A DNA stretch of 64,000 bases from positions 36,505,991 through 36,569,990 of the forward strand of contig JAVIAB010000008.1 of assembly GCA_032433765.1 (NCBI GenBank), given 5' to 3'. The stretch is from Megaustenia siamemsis. Its lineage: Eukaryota; Mollusca; Gastropoda; Stylommatophora; Ariophantidae. The notes under the pieces are model-generated. The model did no database searches and was not told the DNA's origin. It saw nothing but the letters and a program-made list of their open reading frames with translations. The position numbers and the translations under genes are program-made. Of this stretch, positions 10,810 through 21,765 are shown piece after piece (position 1 is the first letter of the stretch; every line of letters starts with the position of its first letter).

Positions 10810-11917
10810 AACAGATTAGCGATGTGGTTTACCATCAAAAATCATAAATATTATCAAAGACATGTATGATGGTTACACATGTGCAGTTCGAACAGAGGAA
10901 GGACTGAGCGAATGTTTCCCAATAGAAACTGGGGTTAAACAAGGATGTATTTTATCGCCCTTGTTATTTGGAATTGTTATGGACTTCATAATGAAGAAAT
11001 GCTGCACTGGTAATAAAGGCATCGAATGGATACAAGGAGACCATTTGGAGGACCTCGACTTTGCTGATGACATAGTTCTCATCAGCAGTCAGATAAAAAC
11101 GATGCAGGAAAACACAAATGAACTATCATCAATAGCCAGCAAAATTGGGCTTGAGGTCAATCATGAAAAGACTAAAGTCATGAAAAGTTTAATTCCAACA
11201 AGTGACAAAATATACATGGAAAACAAACCAGTAGAAGAGATCGATCACTTTATCTATCTTGGAAGTCACATTGATCGAGAAGGGGATACGAGCAAAGAAA
11301 TTAGAATCAGACTGGCTAAAGCGGCAATGTCTTTCAGAAGCCTTGAAAAGTTGTGGAAATCAAAACTCATTAGCACAAACACAAAACTTAGGCTATTCAA
11401 ATCAAATGTACTATCAACCCTTACGTATGCGTGTGAAAGCTGGAAAACAACAAGAGATATAGAAACAAAGTTGAACGCATTCGAAAATAAATGTCTAAGG
11501 AAAATACTTGGTATAGAATGGAACGAATTCAAAACAAACGAGGAAATTAGAGAAATCGCCAATCAACCACTAATATCTTCAGTAATAAAGAAAAGACGAT
11601 GGTCATACCTTGGACATGTGATGAGAAGAGATAATAATCGAATAGCAAAGCAAGCCCTCATATGGGAAACAACAGGTAAAAGAAAAAGAGGAAGACCCAG
11701 GGAGACACTGAGAAGAACATTGATGAGAGAGGCAAGAGCAGCAGGAATCGGCTCCCTCAATGAGATAGAACTGCTTGCACAGAACAGAGACAGATGGCGA
11801 GATTTGATAAAATATCTTTAAAAGAAAACTGCTAGAACAAAAATTCATATAGGAGAAGGTGTATCTTGGTCTACGCCCTATGGGCCGGTTACGGCTCGAA
11901 AGGTCAATAGATAGATA
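10810..11917 (+). pseudogene. LINE family C, RT and C-terminus (RTE-like)
   Basis: A 319-codon uninterrupted frame (10862-11821). It contains RT motifs GVKQGCILSPLLFGIVMDFI and LEDLDFADDIVLI (catalytic FADD), then GLEVNHEKTKVM, FIYLGSHIDREGDTSKEI, TLTYACESWKTT and RRWSYLGHVMRRDNN, and a basic stretch around KRKRGRPRETLRR. The coding sense extends upstream of the ATG (RDMYDGYTCAVRT-like block), so the true 5' part is lost and this is a truncated element, not a gene start. The 3' end carries a GATAGATAGA tail near 11905-11917. Best-preserved LINE ORF in the window. Confidence 0.85.
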
Positions 11918-12223
11918 GAACGTTGAATCTGGCGCTGTTCTTGCTCTGTAAAAGGTAAGAGGTGTTGGTTCAGTCTAGAGTCCTGTTGATCAGGGTTGGT
12001 TACTAGTAAAATATGGCAGAGAAATATGAAACGAGACAAATTAGCGGCAGTCACGAGAAAAGATATATAAAGACATAAACAAATTAACAATTTTCCGTTC
12101 TGCGATTTAAAAAAAAAATCTTGTATTCTCAGATCCTCTCGAATAACAAAGAAAGAGATAGTGTGATTAAGTCGCCGATTCCAGATATATGTGCCACTGC
12201 GACTGACACATTGCTCGAAGGGA

Positions 12224-12227
<4 letters not shown>

Positions 12228-12271
<44 letters not shown>
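12228..12271. repeat. (GA)n microsatellite
   Basis: About 21 GA dinucleotides in a row. LINE family F 3' ends also finish in (GA)n, but no family F sequence was recognised next to this one. Confidence 0.95.
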
Positions 12272-12274
<3 letters not shown>

Positions 12275-12339
12275 AGAGAGGAAGTTGGGGGAGGGGGAGG
12301 AGAGATTGATTTCAAGTCAACATTTATTGTCTCCACTAT

Positions 12340-12740
12340 TGTCCAACAAGGAAATAACTCTAGAGGCAAGACGGGCACTCTACAATACAATCGTCATCCC
12401 AAAGTTGTGCTATCAATGTTAGTCCTGGACCCTAGATGCAAGATCAACAAGCAAAATAACATTTGCTGAGATGAAGTGTGTTAGACGAATGACGTGAAAC
12501 AGGATGAGAGACAAGATCAGAAATGAAGAACTGAGAAAAAAAGCTAGGAATAACCCACGTCATAGAATATATAAAGAAACAACAGATAAAAATGGTTTGG
12601 TCACGTGACAAAGCAGAGTATCAAAGCACAACACAACGATCCTTCAATAAATTTTGCGAGAACACCAGACCCAAGGGTCGACCACGAGAAACATAGATAG
12701 ACGGATTGATTGAAAACATAAAAACTTAAGAATCTTTGTG
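12340..12740 (+). mobile_element. LINE family D remnant
   Basis: Contains VIEYIKKQQIKMVWSRDKA and RPKGRPRET in broken frames, aligning to 8735-9560 and 2488-2700. Stops and frameshifts throughout. Confidence 0.65.
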
Positions 12741-12754
12741 ATTGTTGGAACAAC

Positions 12755-12880
12755 AACTGTTTCTCTATTTATATCTATCTTCAGACCATCTTTGAAACGT
12801 TGCAAAGTTGAGGCCTATTCATTGTTTGATGTTATCATCGCATCTCTTTCTCTACCTACCTTTCCTTCTCTTTCCTCTAA
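12755..12880 (-). mobile_element. LINE family G, 3' fragment
   Basis: Shares the ACGTTGCAAAGTTGAGGCCTA, TTCATTGTTTGATGTTATC and CATCTCTTTCTCTACC blocks with the inverse of 40960-41170, whose plus strand reads RKRWEDNIKEWIGLDF. Short and degraded. Confidence 0.55.
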
Positions 12881-12934
12881 CAGTTTTTTTTTACAGAGCG
12901 GTTTTTTATTGGCCAGACGAGCAAGACACATAAG

Positions 12935-13185
12935 TAAAGAGCCCCCGTCACGCCAAGTGGCGTATAGGGAATATGGTGTTAGTGACCATAATTTTTACAG
13001 ACCTTCGGCACATGACTTTTGGGGTAATGTGGTCGGTATTACGCCCATGCCGCTTTACTTCCCCAGAAAAAAATCTGGTACCCATTTAAGGCTGGGTGAA
13101 CCCGGAAGCCGTCGGTCAGGATCGAACCCGACCTCTTGTCCTTTGTAGTCCAGTTCACTAACCACTGAGCTGTCATGGCCCCCTG
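12935..13185 (-). mobile_element. tRNA-derived SINE family 1, full-length copy
   Basis: On the minus strand the tRNA-like head has A box GACAGCTCAGTGGTTAGTG and B box GGTTCGATCC. The body carries GGGTACCAGA, GTAAAGCGGCATGGGCGTAA, CATGTGCCGAAGGTCTGTAA and the terminal CGCCACTTGGCGTGACGGGG, then a CTCTTTACTT tail. Its neighbours are LINE remnants. Confidence 0.85.
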
Positions 13186-13559
13186 ATCGAGACACGTGAT
13201 CAAGCCATATTATTTTGTGCGTTTTTTTTTTTTCATAATCAAAGGATCATGACGTGATCCAATAGGATAATTATCCTTCAGTGAACGTGTTCGTGTGTAA
13301 TACGATCTAAGTTGAATATGCCCACAATCGTATAGTAACATTTCATCTCATCAGTGTGTACTTTCTTCTTTATCTCTGCTGTAAGGCTTCATGTAGAAAC
13401 TTTCACTTCTCCGAATGGAAATTCTTATTTTTATTTCCCTGATCACACACCGAGAAAGCAATCAGTGATCGGTACTCCTTGTAGCCATCCATGGACATGC
13501 CCACGGTCTAGAAAATACTGTTCATCTGCTTATGTGCTTCTCTGCCAGGAAATTCTCCC

Positions 13560-13910
13560 TCTCTCTATCATTCTTCTTCTTCTTCTTTCCTTGATCATTT
13601 TCCTCTCAGCGTCGGGAGAGATATAATTTAGTCTTTTGCTCTTCTATTCGCCTCTGCATGCTGTTATGTTTCCTAGTGCTTCTCTCGTTAAGCCATCTAA
13701 TCAGAATCCACCATAGAGTAGTTCTTGTGATTATTTCTGGAGCACTCCTTTGTATCACGATCATTTCATTCCGATTCTCTGTATTAAAAAGAAAGTGTCC
13801 CCGCAGTTTACTCGATCAAAGATTTCCTCATGTTGTTAGCGATAGAAAACATCTCAATGAACTTTTACTTCGCTGCTTTCCAATAGTAAACATTCATACG
13901 TTTACCTGAG
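13560..13910 (-). mobile_element. LINE family D, 3' remnant
   Basis: Minus-strand match to family D: TCTTCTTCTTCTTCTTTCC, CCTCTCAGCGTCGGGAGAGA and GCTCTTCTATTCGCCTCTGC, all found at the 3' end of 8735-9560. Frames broken. The extent beyond about 13720 is uncertain. Confidence 0.55.
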
Positions 13911-14249
13911 GAAGCCCGAGATCGTCAAATTAATTTATCGTGCCCTTTGATTTCGATGTACGTTATTAGCTTTTCATGGTAACCGCTGAGCGTGTATTAT
14001 TGCAGTGCTTCGGCCTGAGAAAAGAAAGCCCTTGTGCCCACGTTATTCCTATCTCAGTAATACCCTGGTGGAGACATCATCTCACCTTTGGAAAATATGA
14101 ACATTTTACAGAATAAATTGGTGCCAGGGTGTGAACAGTTTACAAACTTTGATAGTCGGAAGAATGAGCGAGTGGGATTGACTGAGAAAAGGGAAATTAG
14201 ATAGAAAGCTAAAGACAGGGAGAGTGACATCGACATATAGGACAAAGAG

Positions 14250-14545
14250 ATAGATGGCAGGCAGGCAGGCAGGCAGGCAGACAGACAGGCAGGCAGACAG
14301 GCAGACAGGCAGACAGGCAGACAGACAGACAGACAGACAGGCAGACAGGCAGGCAGGCAGAGAGACAGATAAACAGATAGACAGATAGATAGATAGATAG
14401 ATAGGTAGGTAGGTATGTAGGTAGGTAGGTAGGTAGGTAGGTAGGTAGGTAGAGGTAGGTAGGTAGGTAGGTAGGTAGGTAGGTAGGTAGATAGGTAGGT
14501 AGGTAGGTAGGTAGGTAGGTAGGTAGGTAGATAGATAGATATGGA
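14250..14545. repeat. Compound tetranucleotide microsatellite
   Basis: Three consecutive blocks: GGCA/GACA (14250-14365), GATA (14380-14405) and GGTA (14403-14545, with GATA interruptions). Open frames in the minus orientation (YLPT, CLSA patterns) are by-products. Confidence 0.95.
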
Positions 14546-15065
14546 GACACGGTAATCGTTCAATCTCCACACTCAATGTAACGAGCACCCCAAGGCAGAT
14601 CGTACTGCGTTCATTGGTTGTTATTTTTCCTATTCAATGCCAGCATTTTTTTTATTACAACCGAAGCTGATATTAGAAGCAATAGATAGACAATATTTGT
14701 ATTTGGCAATCCTAAAACTGGCTATATTTATAGAAAGACGGTAAAATAATTGTAGGCTTATAAATCAATGCGTGCTCGGCATCGTTGTGACTTAGTCTCA
14801 CGTGGTATTTAGGTTTGTTTTCAGTGTATTTTTAACAAGTTATTTATTAATTTTTTTTTTGTTATTCTGGGGTTGCTACATTTCCGTAACGGGAGTGATA
14901 GATAGCGAATAGTGCAGTGATAGATAGCGAATAGTGCAGCTTTATTTGATGTTCACAAAGAGATGAGGATATTAGAAGCAATCTGTATATACACAATAGT
15001 CGGGCGAATGTATAGACGTCAAAATTACTTCACTGAATACTTATATACGTTTTATTTTATACACA

Positions 15066-15395
15066 ACTAGACGTTTGAATGAGAACAAATAGACGTTTGA
15101 ATGAGAACAAATAGACGTTTGAATGAGAACAAATAGACGTTTGAATGAGAACAAATAGACGTTTGAATGAGAACAAATAGACGTTTGAATGAGAACAAAC
15201 AGACGTTTGAATGAGAGCAAACAGACATTGGAATGAGAACAAATAGACGTTTGAAGGAGAACAATTAGACGTTTGAATGAGAACAAACAGACGTTTGAAT
15301 GAGAACAAACAGACATTGGAATGAGAACAAACAGACGTTTGAAGGAGAACAAACAGACGTTTGAATGAGAACAAACAGACGTTTGAATGATACAA
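15066..15395. repeat. 22-bp minisatellite
   Basis: About 15 units of AGACGTTTGAATGAGAACAA plus AT or AC. Variants ACATTGG and GAAGGAG recur at intervals, which suggests multi-unit duplication. Confidence 0.95.
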
Positions 15396-15634
15396 GTAAA
15401 CCATTGATGGACAAAAAAATGAATGTTTAATAGACGCTAAAATGTATATATCGGTACAACGAAACGTATAAAACGTACAATAAACGCATGTAAAGGCACA
15501 AATAGACATAAGATATAGCCTAATGTTGAAGGGATATACAATTGTGCAATGAAGTTATGATTTATGATCACAATAAATTACTAAACCATGAAGATAGAAT
15601 GACGGGAATAGTATAATTATATTTGTATATTGGG

Positions 15635-16018
15635 TAATGGCAGGCAGGCAGGCAGACAATTAGAGGCCACAGAAATGGGATTTCTCAGAAGAATGTTGAA
15701 AGTTCCCTGGTCAGCTAAAAAGACCAATGAGGAAGTTCTCAAAGAGGCCAAAACAAAAATGGAGCTCCTAAGAACATCAGAAAGAAGCAATCACCATTTT
15801 TCGGGCACATCATGAGAAGAGGAAAGTTGGAATACTTGGTTACAACTGGCAAAATAAAAGGAAAGAGAGATCACGGACGACAAAGAGAGAAAATACTGGA
15901 CAGCTTGGTGTCATGGCATGGAAAACAATCAACAACAGAACTGATACGATACACTGTAGATAGAAGATTGTGGAGAGACATGATCGCCTACGCCAACCGG
16001 TATGGCACATGATGATGA
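15635..16018 (+). mobile_element. LINE family A (BovB-like), 3' end
   Basis: Encodes LEATEMGFLRRMLKVPWSAK, KTNEEVLKEAKTKMELL, a frameshift, then MRRGKLEYLVTTGKIKGKRD and RRLWRDMIAYANRYGT followed by a stop and a TGATGATGA tail. The pattern (FLRRML.VPW, then FGH/MRRGKLE, then GRQR) parallels the C-terminus of RTE/BovB elements. It is preceded by GGCA repeats. Confidence 0.85.
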
Positions 16019-16129
16019 TTGGGTAATGTTGTTTAATCTTGTTACTGTGTCCCGTTTATGCATCAAGCTTAACTTACATACGACTATGTATAATAAATAC
16101 TGATGATTAAAAAAAAGAGGAAGAAAAAA

Positions 16130-16275
16130 GTGGTATGGCAACAGCTTTACGTGGTAATTGACAGAACAAATGTCGACGTTCCGACCAAGTAGGTCTTCAG
16201 CTGGAACAACAAACAACATATATATAAATACACACACACACACACACACACACAAATCTAACTACATGGCGATAT
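16130..16275 (-). repeat. Hammerhead-like hairpin repeat, copy 2 (PLE 3' end?)
   Basis: On the minus strand: CTGAA, stem GACC, loop TACTT, GGTC, then GGAACGTC (core at 16200-16175). Relative to copies 1 and 3 (GGCC/GGCC) both stem strands have changed compatibly (GACC with GGTC), which suggests the pairing was maintained. A (CA)n run and TATATATA lie beside it, and ACGTAAAGCT lies downstream in element sense. It is in the same orientation as, and about 370 bp 3' of, the PLE GIY-YIG region, as expected if it belongs to that element. Confidence 0.55.
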
Positions 16276-16639
16276 GCTAGATACTCGGGAAAGGAAATAA
16301 AAGAAAGGTCACTTCCCTGTAGTCCAGAGCGTGGTCAGATTCTGAATGAACTAAAATTAGGCGGGATGACCAACTATACATCTCACTGACCAGGCAGTCA
16401 GGTGGGAGGATGGAAGGGTTCTAAAGATATGGGGAGGTGGGTACAAGATACGTATAAACTGTGTGTATCTAACTGTGTATGTGCACAACGAACAGATGTG
16501 TAAAAAATAATCCTGTGTACCTAACCATACATGTGTGCAGGCATAAATCCATATATATTACCACAAAGCACACCAACGAAAACCCGAAGACGTATAAATG
16601 TGCTAATACATATACAGAGAAATATACATACATAAATAT

Positions 16640-16960
16640 GTTCAGTAGCGCATGGGGGTAAAAAAATGTGTAGTTGGTGTCCTATGTGTATGAAAGCTAT
16701 ATGTCCATGCCGTGTGGGGACCGCAAACCCAACTGAGCAATGAAGCGATTCTCAAGCGCGCACCGGCTGTGATTACTGGAGTGACACGAGACAATGCCAG
16801 TGACTTGCATGTCAGATTTACCAATATGACCAGAGGAGTTGAAATGGGCAGACACTGGGCTGCAAGTGTTTTGCTCAACAACTCGAAGATTCTCACACAA
16901 TCTGTGACTCAAGCGTCCACCATTCGCCCACATACGTCATCTGGCAATGCTTACATATTA
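16640..16960 (-). pseudogene. PLE GIY-YIG endonuclease-like remnant
   Basis: One frame (16933-16697) reads CSPVSAHFNSSGHIGKSDMQ then ALENRFIAQLGLRSPHGMDI. This matches the end of PLE endonucleases, where PVxxHFxxxxH is followed by a conserved ENxxI and a C-terminal PxGM/I. The GIY and YIG strands themselves are not recognisable, so only the C-terminal portion is supported. A second frame (16896-16642) shadows the same DNA. Confidence 0.65.
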
Positions 16961-17019
16961 TGACGTAGATGATATTCCGTGACACACAAGTAAACCCTTC
17001 CTTGATGTCGAATCGCCTA

Positions 17020-17391
17020 TTAGGGAACAAGAAAGCACGAGGTCACAAGTTCTGCAAACTCGATGTCCACTATGAACAGTACCAAGGTATATGTGGTATG
17101 AGCGGGACATAAAATGTCTCTCAGACTCCTGTCGCGCTTGAAGGCTATCAAAGGAGGTTCACTGAAAAGTAGGCGGGTAGTGGGATCAAAGTGGATAATG
17201 GAGCGGTACCGGTTAAGGATTCTCACTGCAGCCAAGTTGTGAGGATGGTAGGTGAGAGTAAATATAGTCCTATCAGAGGAACGGCGTGTGGATGGGGTGA
17301 GTGCCACAGGACAGGAAATATCGAGAGCTCGCTGGAAGGCAGATTGGAGAACCGAGTCAGGATAGAGACGACGCCTAAAGAAACTTAACAT
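17020..17391 (-). pseudogene. PLE post-RT (thumb/linker) region
   Basis: A 123-codon stretch with LSFFRRRLYPDSVLQSAFQR, TLTYHPHNLAAVRILNRYRS and a terminal LIAFKRDRSLRDILCPA. The ITYHP...RIL...W/R and AFKRDRNLRD-type motifs are typical downstream of the PLE RT. It lies in a different frame from the RT core. Confidence 0.8.
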
Positions 17392-17631
17392 CAGGTCGGC
17401 CTGTTGGAGAAAATCTTGATCATCCTGGCAGATACGACGAAGTCGTAATAATCGAGAATATGGAATGGAATCTCTGCAGTGAAATGGATGAGACGAGGTG
17501 TAGAGAAGATAACAGTGGGCGTCTGTGGGTTTATAGAAGACGGAAGTGTGGCGGCTGGAGGTACCAAGGGAGACGATCAGATCAAGAAAGTTGACGAACG
17601 AGGTAGAGATATGAGATGTAATTTTGATGGA

Positions 17632-17890
17632 TTTATGAAAGTTGCCAATGTAGTTGATGAACCTGAAGATGTCATCTTGATGGATTTGTGAAAGTTGCCA
17701 ATGTAGTCGATGAACCTGAAGATGTCATCTTGATGGATTTATGAAAGTTGCCAATGTAGTCGATGAACCTGAAGATGTCATCTTGATGGATTTATGAAAG
17801 TTGCCAATGTAGTCGATGAACCTGGAGATGTCATCTTGATGGATTTATGAAAGTTGCCAATGTAGTCGATGAACCTGGAGATGTCATCTT
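17632..17890. repeat. 53-bp tandem repeat inside the PLE RT region
   Basis: Five near-identical units starting ATGAAAGTTGCCAATGTAGT, spaced 53 bp (17635, 17688, 17741, 17794, 17847). On the minus strand a unit encodes the RFIDYIGNFHKSIKMTS segment, so the array is an internal amplification of the RT coding sequence. Because 53 is not a multiple of three it destroys the frame. Confidence 0.9.
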
Positions 17891-18370
17891 CCGGCAAGTC
17901 AGTCAGTCCAAAACCGTCATCGATGTACCGGAGGTATTTAAGGGGAAGGGGGCCACCGTACGAGTTCAATATTTGGTGTTCAAGGTAACCCATGAACAGG
18001 CAAGCATAACTAGGACCCATCTTGGTTCCCATAGCTACACCACTCACCTGGTCATAGAACTGACCACTGGATTCAAAAGTATTAAGGTTGAGAACAAGGT
18101 CAGTGAGGCGGTGGAGAGTAGGAGTATCTACAAATGGATGTATTCTTTGGTTGAGAAAGAATTGAAAAGCTATTAGGCCATCAGCATGGGGGATAGAGGT
18201 GTACAGAGAGCATACGTCGAGGACGAAAAGTCGGTACGAGCGTTCTGGGGTAAGGGAAAGAGAAGAGAAGATAGCGAAGGCATGATTCGTGTCCTTGACA
18301 TAGGTGGGAAGGGATGTCACTATGGGTTGGAAAATGCTGTCAAGATAGTTGGATATATGTTGTGTGGGAC
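17778..18370 (-). pseudogene. PLE reverse transcriptase core
   Basis: Shows SLPTYVKDTNHAFAIF, FVLDVCSLYTSIPHADGLIA (first catalytic aspartate, LDVxSLYTSIPH), then GVAMGTKMGPSYACLFMGYL (the AMGTxMGPSYA block) and KYLRYIDDGFG (catalytic YIDD), ending in DISRFIDYIGNFHKSIKMTS. These are textbook PLE RT signatures. The reading frame is lost where a 53-bp tandem repeat, not a multiple of three, starts after IKMTS. Confidence 0.9.
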
Positions 18371-18398
18371 AACTACATGCTAAAACAATGGGACAACT

Positions 18399-18761
18399 AT
18401 ATGCTTGGGGGCCTCGGTAGCCGAGTTGGGAAAACCACCCGACTGGACTACCGACGTTCGGACAACCCGTGTTCGATTCCCGCTGGGAGCAGTGTGAGTT
18501 GTACTCGTGGTTGGAAAAAAAAAAATACCCCCACGGTCGACCCAGCCATTGGCAAAAATGGGTACCGGGGTATTACACTGGGAAGGCGAGGAATATTGCC
18601 TCGCATCAGAGTTTCGATGCTTGAGGCGACACTATACAGAAATTTCCGAACATTTCTGGATAGGCGGCCGAGCACATATGGGTGGTAACTCACGTGCTAA
18701 GACGCCGGTTCAAGTCTCGTACTTTACCTTTACCTTTACCTTTACCTTTACCTTTACCTTT
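18399..18761 (+). mobile_element. tRNA-derived SINE family 2 (dimeric), full-length copy
   Basis: Head: CCTCGGTAGCCGAGTTGGG (A-box region) and GTGTTCGATTCCC (B box). Body: a poly(A)-like run, TACCCCCACGGTCGACC, and hairpins GCGAGGAAT/ATTGCCTCGC. A second tRNA-like half follows: GGCGGCCGAGCAC (A box) and CGCCGGTTCAAGTCTC (B box). The tail is (ACCTTT)n, six to seven units. It interrupts the PLE between a ~26-bp direct duplication beginning AACTACATGCT (18371-18396 and 18762-18787, one mismatch). Long TSDs of this kind fit LINE-driven retroposition. Confidence 0.9.
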
Positions 18762-18787
18762 AACTACATGCTGAAACAATGGGACAA

Positions 18788-19035
18788 CCAGAATTATTGG
18801 GCTTGTGGATCGTAGGAAGCTTGTAGAGGGAATGTTTTCCCAGAGCACTGCCTGGAATGATGAGACGGGACGCGCTAGGAGGGAGGTATTTATTGTGGAT
18901 AAGTTGTTTGATGGTTGAGCGAACCATCTCCTTGTTCATTAGTAGTGAAATCACTTGGGCAAAGTTTATAGAATTATAGAACGTGATAATTGTTTGGCAC
19001 CTTCTTGGATGTATAGGTCCTTGCGCCTTGATCGC
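18788..19035 (-). pseudogene. PLE reverse transcriptase, N-terminal part
   Basis: Encodes MNKEMVRSTIKQLIHNKYLP, then LGKHSLYKLPTIHKPNNSGC and PIVSACS. The LPTIHKP block followed by GxPIV is characteristic of PLE and related RTs (finger region). It is in frame with the adjacent 39-bp array upstream, so the long open frame there is only a repeat joined to this remnant. The SINE insertion begins immediately downstream in element sense. Confidence 0.8.
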
Positions 19036-19039
19036 AATC

Positions 19040-20785
19040 AGTATCATAGTCAGGGAAACCATCACCACCAGTATCATAGTCAGGGACACCACATCCACCA
19101 TCACCATCCGTATAAAAGTCAGGGACACCACATCCACCATCACCATCCGTACAAAAGTCAGGGACACCACATCCACCATCACTATCCGTATAAAAGTCAG
19201 GGACACTACATCCACCATCACCATCCGTATAAAAGTCAGGGACACCACATCCACCATCACCATCCGTATAAAAGTCAGGGACACCACATCCACCATCACT
19301 ATCCGTATAAAAGTCATGGACACCACATCCACCATCACCATCAGTATCATCGTCAGGGACACCACATCCACCATCATCATCAGTATCATTGGCAAGGACA
19401 CAACATCAATCATCATCATCAGTATCATTGGCAGGGATACCACATCCACCATCATCATCAGTATCATTGGCAAGGACACAACATCAATCATCATCATCAG
19501 TATCATTGTCAGGGACACCACATCCACCACCACCATCAGTATCATTGTCAGGGACACCACATCTACCATCATCATCAGTATCATTGGCAGGGACACCACA
19601 TCCACCATCATCATCAGTATCATTGTCAGGGACACCACATCCACCATCACCATCCGTACAAAAGTCAGGGACACCACATCCACCATCATCATCAGTATCA
19701 TTGGCAGGGACACCACATCCACCACCATCATCAGTATCATTGGCAGGGACACCACATCCACCATCATCATCAGTATCATTGGCAGGGACACCACATCCAC
19801 CATCATCATCAGTATCATTGGCAGGGACACCACATCCACCATCATCATCAGTATCATTGGCAGGGACACCACATCCACCACCATCATCAGTATCATTGGC
19901 AGGGACACCACTTCCACCATCATCATCAGTATCATTGGCAGGGACACCAATTCCACCATCATCATCAGTATCATTGGCTGGGACACCACATCCACCATCA
20001 TCATCAGTATCATTGGCTGGGACACCACATCCACCATCACCATCATATCATGGTCAGGGACACCACATCCACCATCATCATCAGTATCATTGGCAGGGAT
20101 ACCACATCCAAAATCATCATCAGTATCATAGTCAGTGACACCACATCTACCATCACCATCAGTATCATAATTAGGGACACCACATCTACCATCACCATCA
20201 GTATCATAGTCAGGGACTCCACATCCACCATCACCATCAGTATCCTTGTCAGAGACTCCACATCCACCATCACCATCAGTATCATAGTCAGGGACTCCAC
20301 ATCCACCATTACCATCAGTATCATAGTCAGGGACATCACATCTACCATCACCATCATATCATTGTCAGGGACACCACATACACCATCACCATCAGTATCT
20401 TTGTCAGGGATATCACATCACCATCACCATCAGTATCTTTGTCAGGGATATCACATCCACATCACCATCAGTATCTTTGTCAGGGATATCACATCCACCA
20501 TCACCATCAGTATCTTTGTCAGGGACATCACATCTACCATCACCATCAGTATCATAGTCCGGGACACCACATCCATCATCACCATCAGTATCATAGTCAG
20601 GGGCACCACATCCACAATCACCATCAGTATCATTGTCATGGACACCACCACCACCGTCATAATCAGTATCATTGTCATGGACACCACCACCACCGTCATA
20701 ATCAGTATCATTGTCATGGACACCACCACCGTCATAATCAGTATCATTGTCAGGGACATCACCATCAGTATCATTGTCATGGACA
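19040..20785. repeat. 39-bp minisatellite (CAT-rich)
   Basis: About 44 units of 39 bp with core GTCAGGGACACCACATCCAC followed by CATCATCATCAGTATCAT, grouped into subtypes (GTATAAAAGTCAGGG, TATCATTGGCAGGG, TATCATAGTCAGGG). Because 39 is a multiple of three, long frames stay open on both strands, including a His-rich plus-strand frame that continues into the next array (18955-21801). Nothing indicates translation. Confidence 0.95.
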
Positions 20786-21765
20786 CCATCGCTACCTCAA
20801 CTACTGCCATCATCATCATTATCGCTGCCTTCATTACAGCCTTCATCATCATCATCGCTACCTTCACTACTGCCATCATCATCATTATCGCTACCTTCAC
20901 TACTGTCATTATCATCATTATCGCTACCTCCACTACTGCCATCATCATCATTATCGCTACCTCCACTACTACCATCATCATCATTATCGCTGCCTTCACT
21001 ACTGCCATCATCATCATTATCGCTACCTTGACTACTGCCATCATCATCATTATCGCTACCTTCACTACTGTCATTATCATCATTATCGCTACCTCCACTA
21101 CTACCATCATCATCATTATCGCTACCTCCACTACTACCATCATCATCATTATCGCTACCTTCATGACTGCCATCATCATCATTATCGCTACCTTCATTAC
21201 TACCATCATCATCATTATCGCTACCTCCACTACTGCCATCATCATCATTATCGCTACTTGCACTACTACCATCATCATCATTATCGCTACCTCCACTACT
21301 GCCATCATCATCATTATCGCTACCTTCATTACTGCCATCATTATCATTATCGCTACCTCCACTAATGCCATCATTATCATTATCGCTACCTCCACTAATG
21401 CCATCATCATCACTATCGCTACCTTCACTAATGCCATCATCATCATTATCGCTACCTCCACTAATGCCATCATCATCATTATCGCTACCTCCACTACTAC
21501 TATCATCATCACTATCGCTACCTTCACTAATGCCATCATTATCATTATCGCTACCTCCACTAATGCCATCATCATCATTATCGCTACCCCCACTACTGCC
21601 ATCATTATCATTATCGCTACCTTCACTACTGTCATTATCATCATTATCGCTACCTCCACTACTGCCATCATCATAATTATCGTTAATTCCACTACTGTTA
21701 TCCCTATCATCATCATTATCGCTACCTTCATTACTGTCATCATCATCATCACCAATTCCGTCGCT
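20786..21765. repeat. 33-bp minisatellite (ATC-rich)
   Basis: About 29 units of 33 bp: ATCGCTACCTCCACTACT plus GCCATCATCATCATT, with CTT/CTG variants. It follows the 39-bp array without a gap and shares the CATCATCAT core, so one may derive from the other. All frames are open for the same trivial reason. Confidence 0.95.

Larger units (their letters stand above)
16640..19035 (-). mobile_element. Penelope-like element, decayed and interrupted
   Basis: Minus-strand order: N-terminal RT (about 19030-18790), RT core (18370-17890), post-RT region (17391-17020), GIY-YIG-like region (16960-16640). The sequence is interrupted by a SINE (18399-18761) and a 53-bp tandem repeat (17632-17890). Its 5' end is replaced by the 39-bp array beginning near 19040. 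PLEs are retroelements that pair a telomerase-related RT with a GIY-YIG endonuclease; that family knowledge fits the motifs seen. Multiple frames are used, so the copy is dead. Confidence 0.85.
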
